From contig NZ_CP133217.1 in NCBI RefSeq assembly GCF_030930995.1, positions 806,001-870,000 on the forward strand: a stretch of DNA of 64,000 nucleotides, written 5' to 3'. How positions within the stretch are numbered: position 1 is the stretch's first letter; each line of letters opens with the position of its first letter. The position numbers and the translations under genes were made by a program. The DNA comes from Thiothrix subterranea (lineage in GTDB: Bacteria; Pseudomonadota; Gammaproteobacteria; Thiotrichales; Thiotrichaceae). Below are positions 63,327 through 64,000 of this stretch, piece after piece. The notes below the pieces were generated by a model, which saw nothing but the letters and a program-made list of their open reading frames with translations, was not told the DNA's origin and ran no database searches.

Positions 63327-64000
63327 CACTGGATAAAGATCAACAGGCGAAGCTGTACCGGTATTACACTGAGCCGAAGATGGTCACGGAATTGACTCGC
63401 AAAACCTTAGCGCTGGTGTTGGCGGGTGGCGAAGGGTCGCGTTTAAAAGACCTGACCATGTGGCGGGCAAAACCGGCTGTGCCATTTGGTGGCAAATACC
63501 GCATTATCGACTTTGCGCTGTCCAATTGCGTGAATTCGGGCATTCGGCGGGTTGGGGTGCTGACGCAATACAAATCGCATTCCATGATTCGCCATTTGCA
63601 ACGCGCTTGGGGGTTTATGCGGGCAGAAATCGGCGAATTCGTCGAAATTCTCCCCGCGCAACAACGCACCAGCAAAAAGGAATGGTATCAGGGGACAGCC
63701 GATGCGCTGTTCCAGAATCTCGACATTGTGCAACGCCATGACCCGGATTACGTGTTGGTATTGGGCGGCGACCATATTTATACGATGGATTATTCGCGCA
63801 TGTTGAAGCACCACTACGATAATCACGCTGATTTCACCGTGGGTTGTATTGAAGTGCCGGTCGAAGAAGCCAAGGGTTTTGGGGTGATGTCGGTCGATGA
63901 GCAATTGCGCATTACCGAATTCACGGAAAAGCCTGAGCATCCGCAAGAAATTGCGGGTAAGCCGGGCATGGCGTTGGCGTCGATGGGGATTTATATCTTT
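63323..64000 (+). CDS. glgC: glucose-1-phosphate adenylyltransferase, N-terminal part (runs off the window edge)
   Basis: About 226 residues are visible of an enzyme usually near 420. It makes ADP-glucose for glycogen. [20 protein letters not shown] is the nucleotide loop, [20 protein letters not shown] follows, and [15 protein letters not shown] holds the metal-binding acid. The ATG at 63323 overlaps the glk stop. The gene is open at the right edge of the window. Confidence 0.95.
   Translation, partial: MTLDKDQQAKLYRYYTEPKMVTELTRKTLALVLAGGEGSRLKDLTMWRAKPAVPFGGKYRIIDFALSNCVNSGIRRVGVLTQYKSHSMIRHLQRAWGFMRAEIGEFVEILPAQQRTSKKEWYQGTADALFQNLDIVQRHDPDYVLVLGGDHIYTMDYSRMLKHHYDNHADFTVGCIEVPVEEAKGFGVMSVDEQLRITEFTEKPEHPQEIAGKPGMALASMGIYIF

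Noticed and set aside
1-64000. tRNA, rRNA or CRISPR array
   Set aside because: No cloverleaf, rRNA segment or spaced direct-repeat array was found by eye. A covariance scan could still reveal a weak tRNA.

Overview
The window reads as a chromosomal segment of a gammaproteobacterium with moderate GC. The housekeeping gene orders def-fmt-rsmB-DUF4390-ntrYX-trkAH and yebC-ruvC-ruvA, a three-gene proton-translocating transhydrogenase and a formate dehydrogenase/tungstate locus would suit a sulfur-oxidising Thiothrix-type bacterium. That lineage is an inference from gene content only. No rRNA, tRNA or CRISPR array was seen.

Layout. 1-2063: end of a lipoprotein gene and a LuxR-type two-component pair. 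2206-12204: a formate dehydrogenase locus (molybdate-type regulator, fdhD, DUF3305, a DUF3306-ferredoxin fusion, a TorD-like chaperone, a small Tat protein, and the alpha, beta and gamma subunits). 12290-13792: an inserted AlbA_2 (Schlafen-type) gene bounded by a 134-bp direct repeat of the neighbouring kinase tail. 13853-17203: a Cache/HAMP sensor kinase and a sigma-54 enhancer-binding response regulator. 17375-27376: a type I restriction-modification island that carries a UPF0175 antitoxin, a TacA/TacT-type toxin-antitoxin pair, an IS3 element and an ISKra4-like element inside hsdS. 27552-32292: a tungstate ABC transporter and a MobA-MobB-MoeA fusion. 32371-37756: assorted metabolic and membrane genes, including a truncated CorC-type gene and a rubredoxin. 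37799-41091: a DUF559 endonuclease inside a perfect inverted repeat, and an MmeI-like restriction-methylation enzyme. 41247-43096: yebC-ruvC-ruvA. 43255-43563: a sigma-54-driven candidate small RNA. 43573-49863: mazG, two related exported proteins (one OmpA-like), pntAA-pntAB-pntB and a LysM lipoprotein. 49960-59714: def to trkH. 59878-64000: a pseudopilin, then pgi, glk and the start of glgC.

How the parts fit. Four promoters with the sigma-54 GG-N10-GC core lie before fdhD, before the DUF3305 gene, before the chaperone/fdhA operon and before tupA. A shared 16-bp sequence (GACAMAATRACCCAAC) lies in the fdhD/DUF3305 and tup control regions and directly upstream of the regulator gene at 17203. 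The sequence therefore suggests one regulon: the kinase/enhancer-binding pair controls formate dehydrogenase together with tungstate uptake, while FdhD and the Mob/Moe fusion supply the cofactor. The type I island appears to have landed in the intergenic region between the regulator and the transporter, because an 88-89 bp copy of that region flanks it on both sides.

The most novel item is the 280-nt intergenic transcript unit after ruvA. It has a near-perfect sigma-54 promoter, inverted-repeat candidate activator sites, four clusters of A-rich AAnAAnAA motifs, hairpins, and a rho-independent terminator. This is the architecture of the Pseudomonas CrcZ/CrcY catabolite-repression RNAs, in an unrelated gene context. 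Short palindromic repeats are also embedded in frame in several proteins (mob fusion, fmt, glk) or form their C-terminal tails (hsdR, UPF0175, DUF559).
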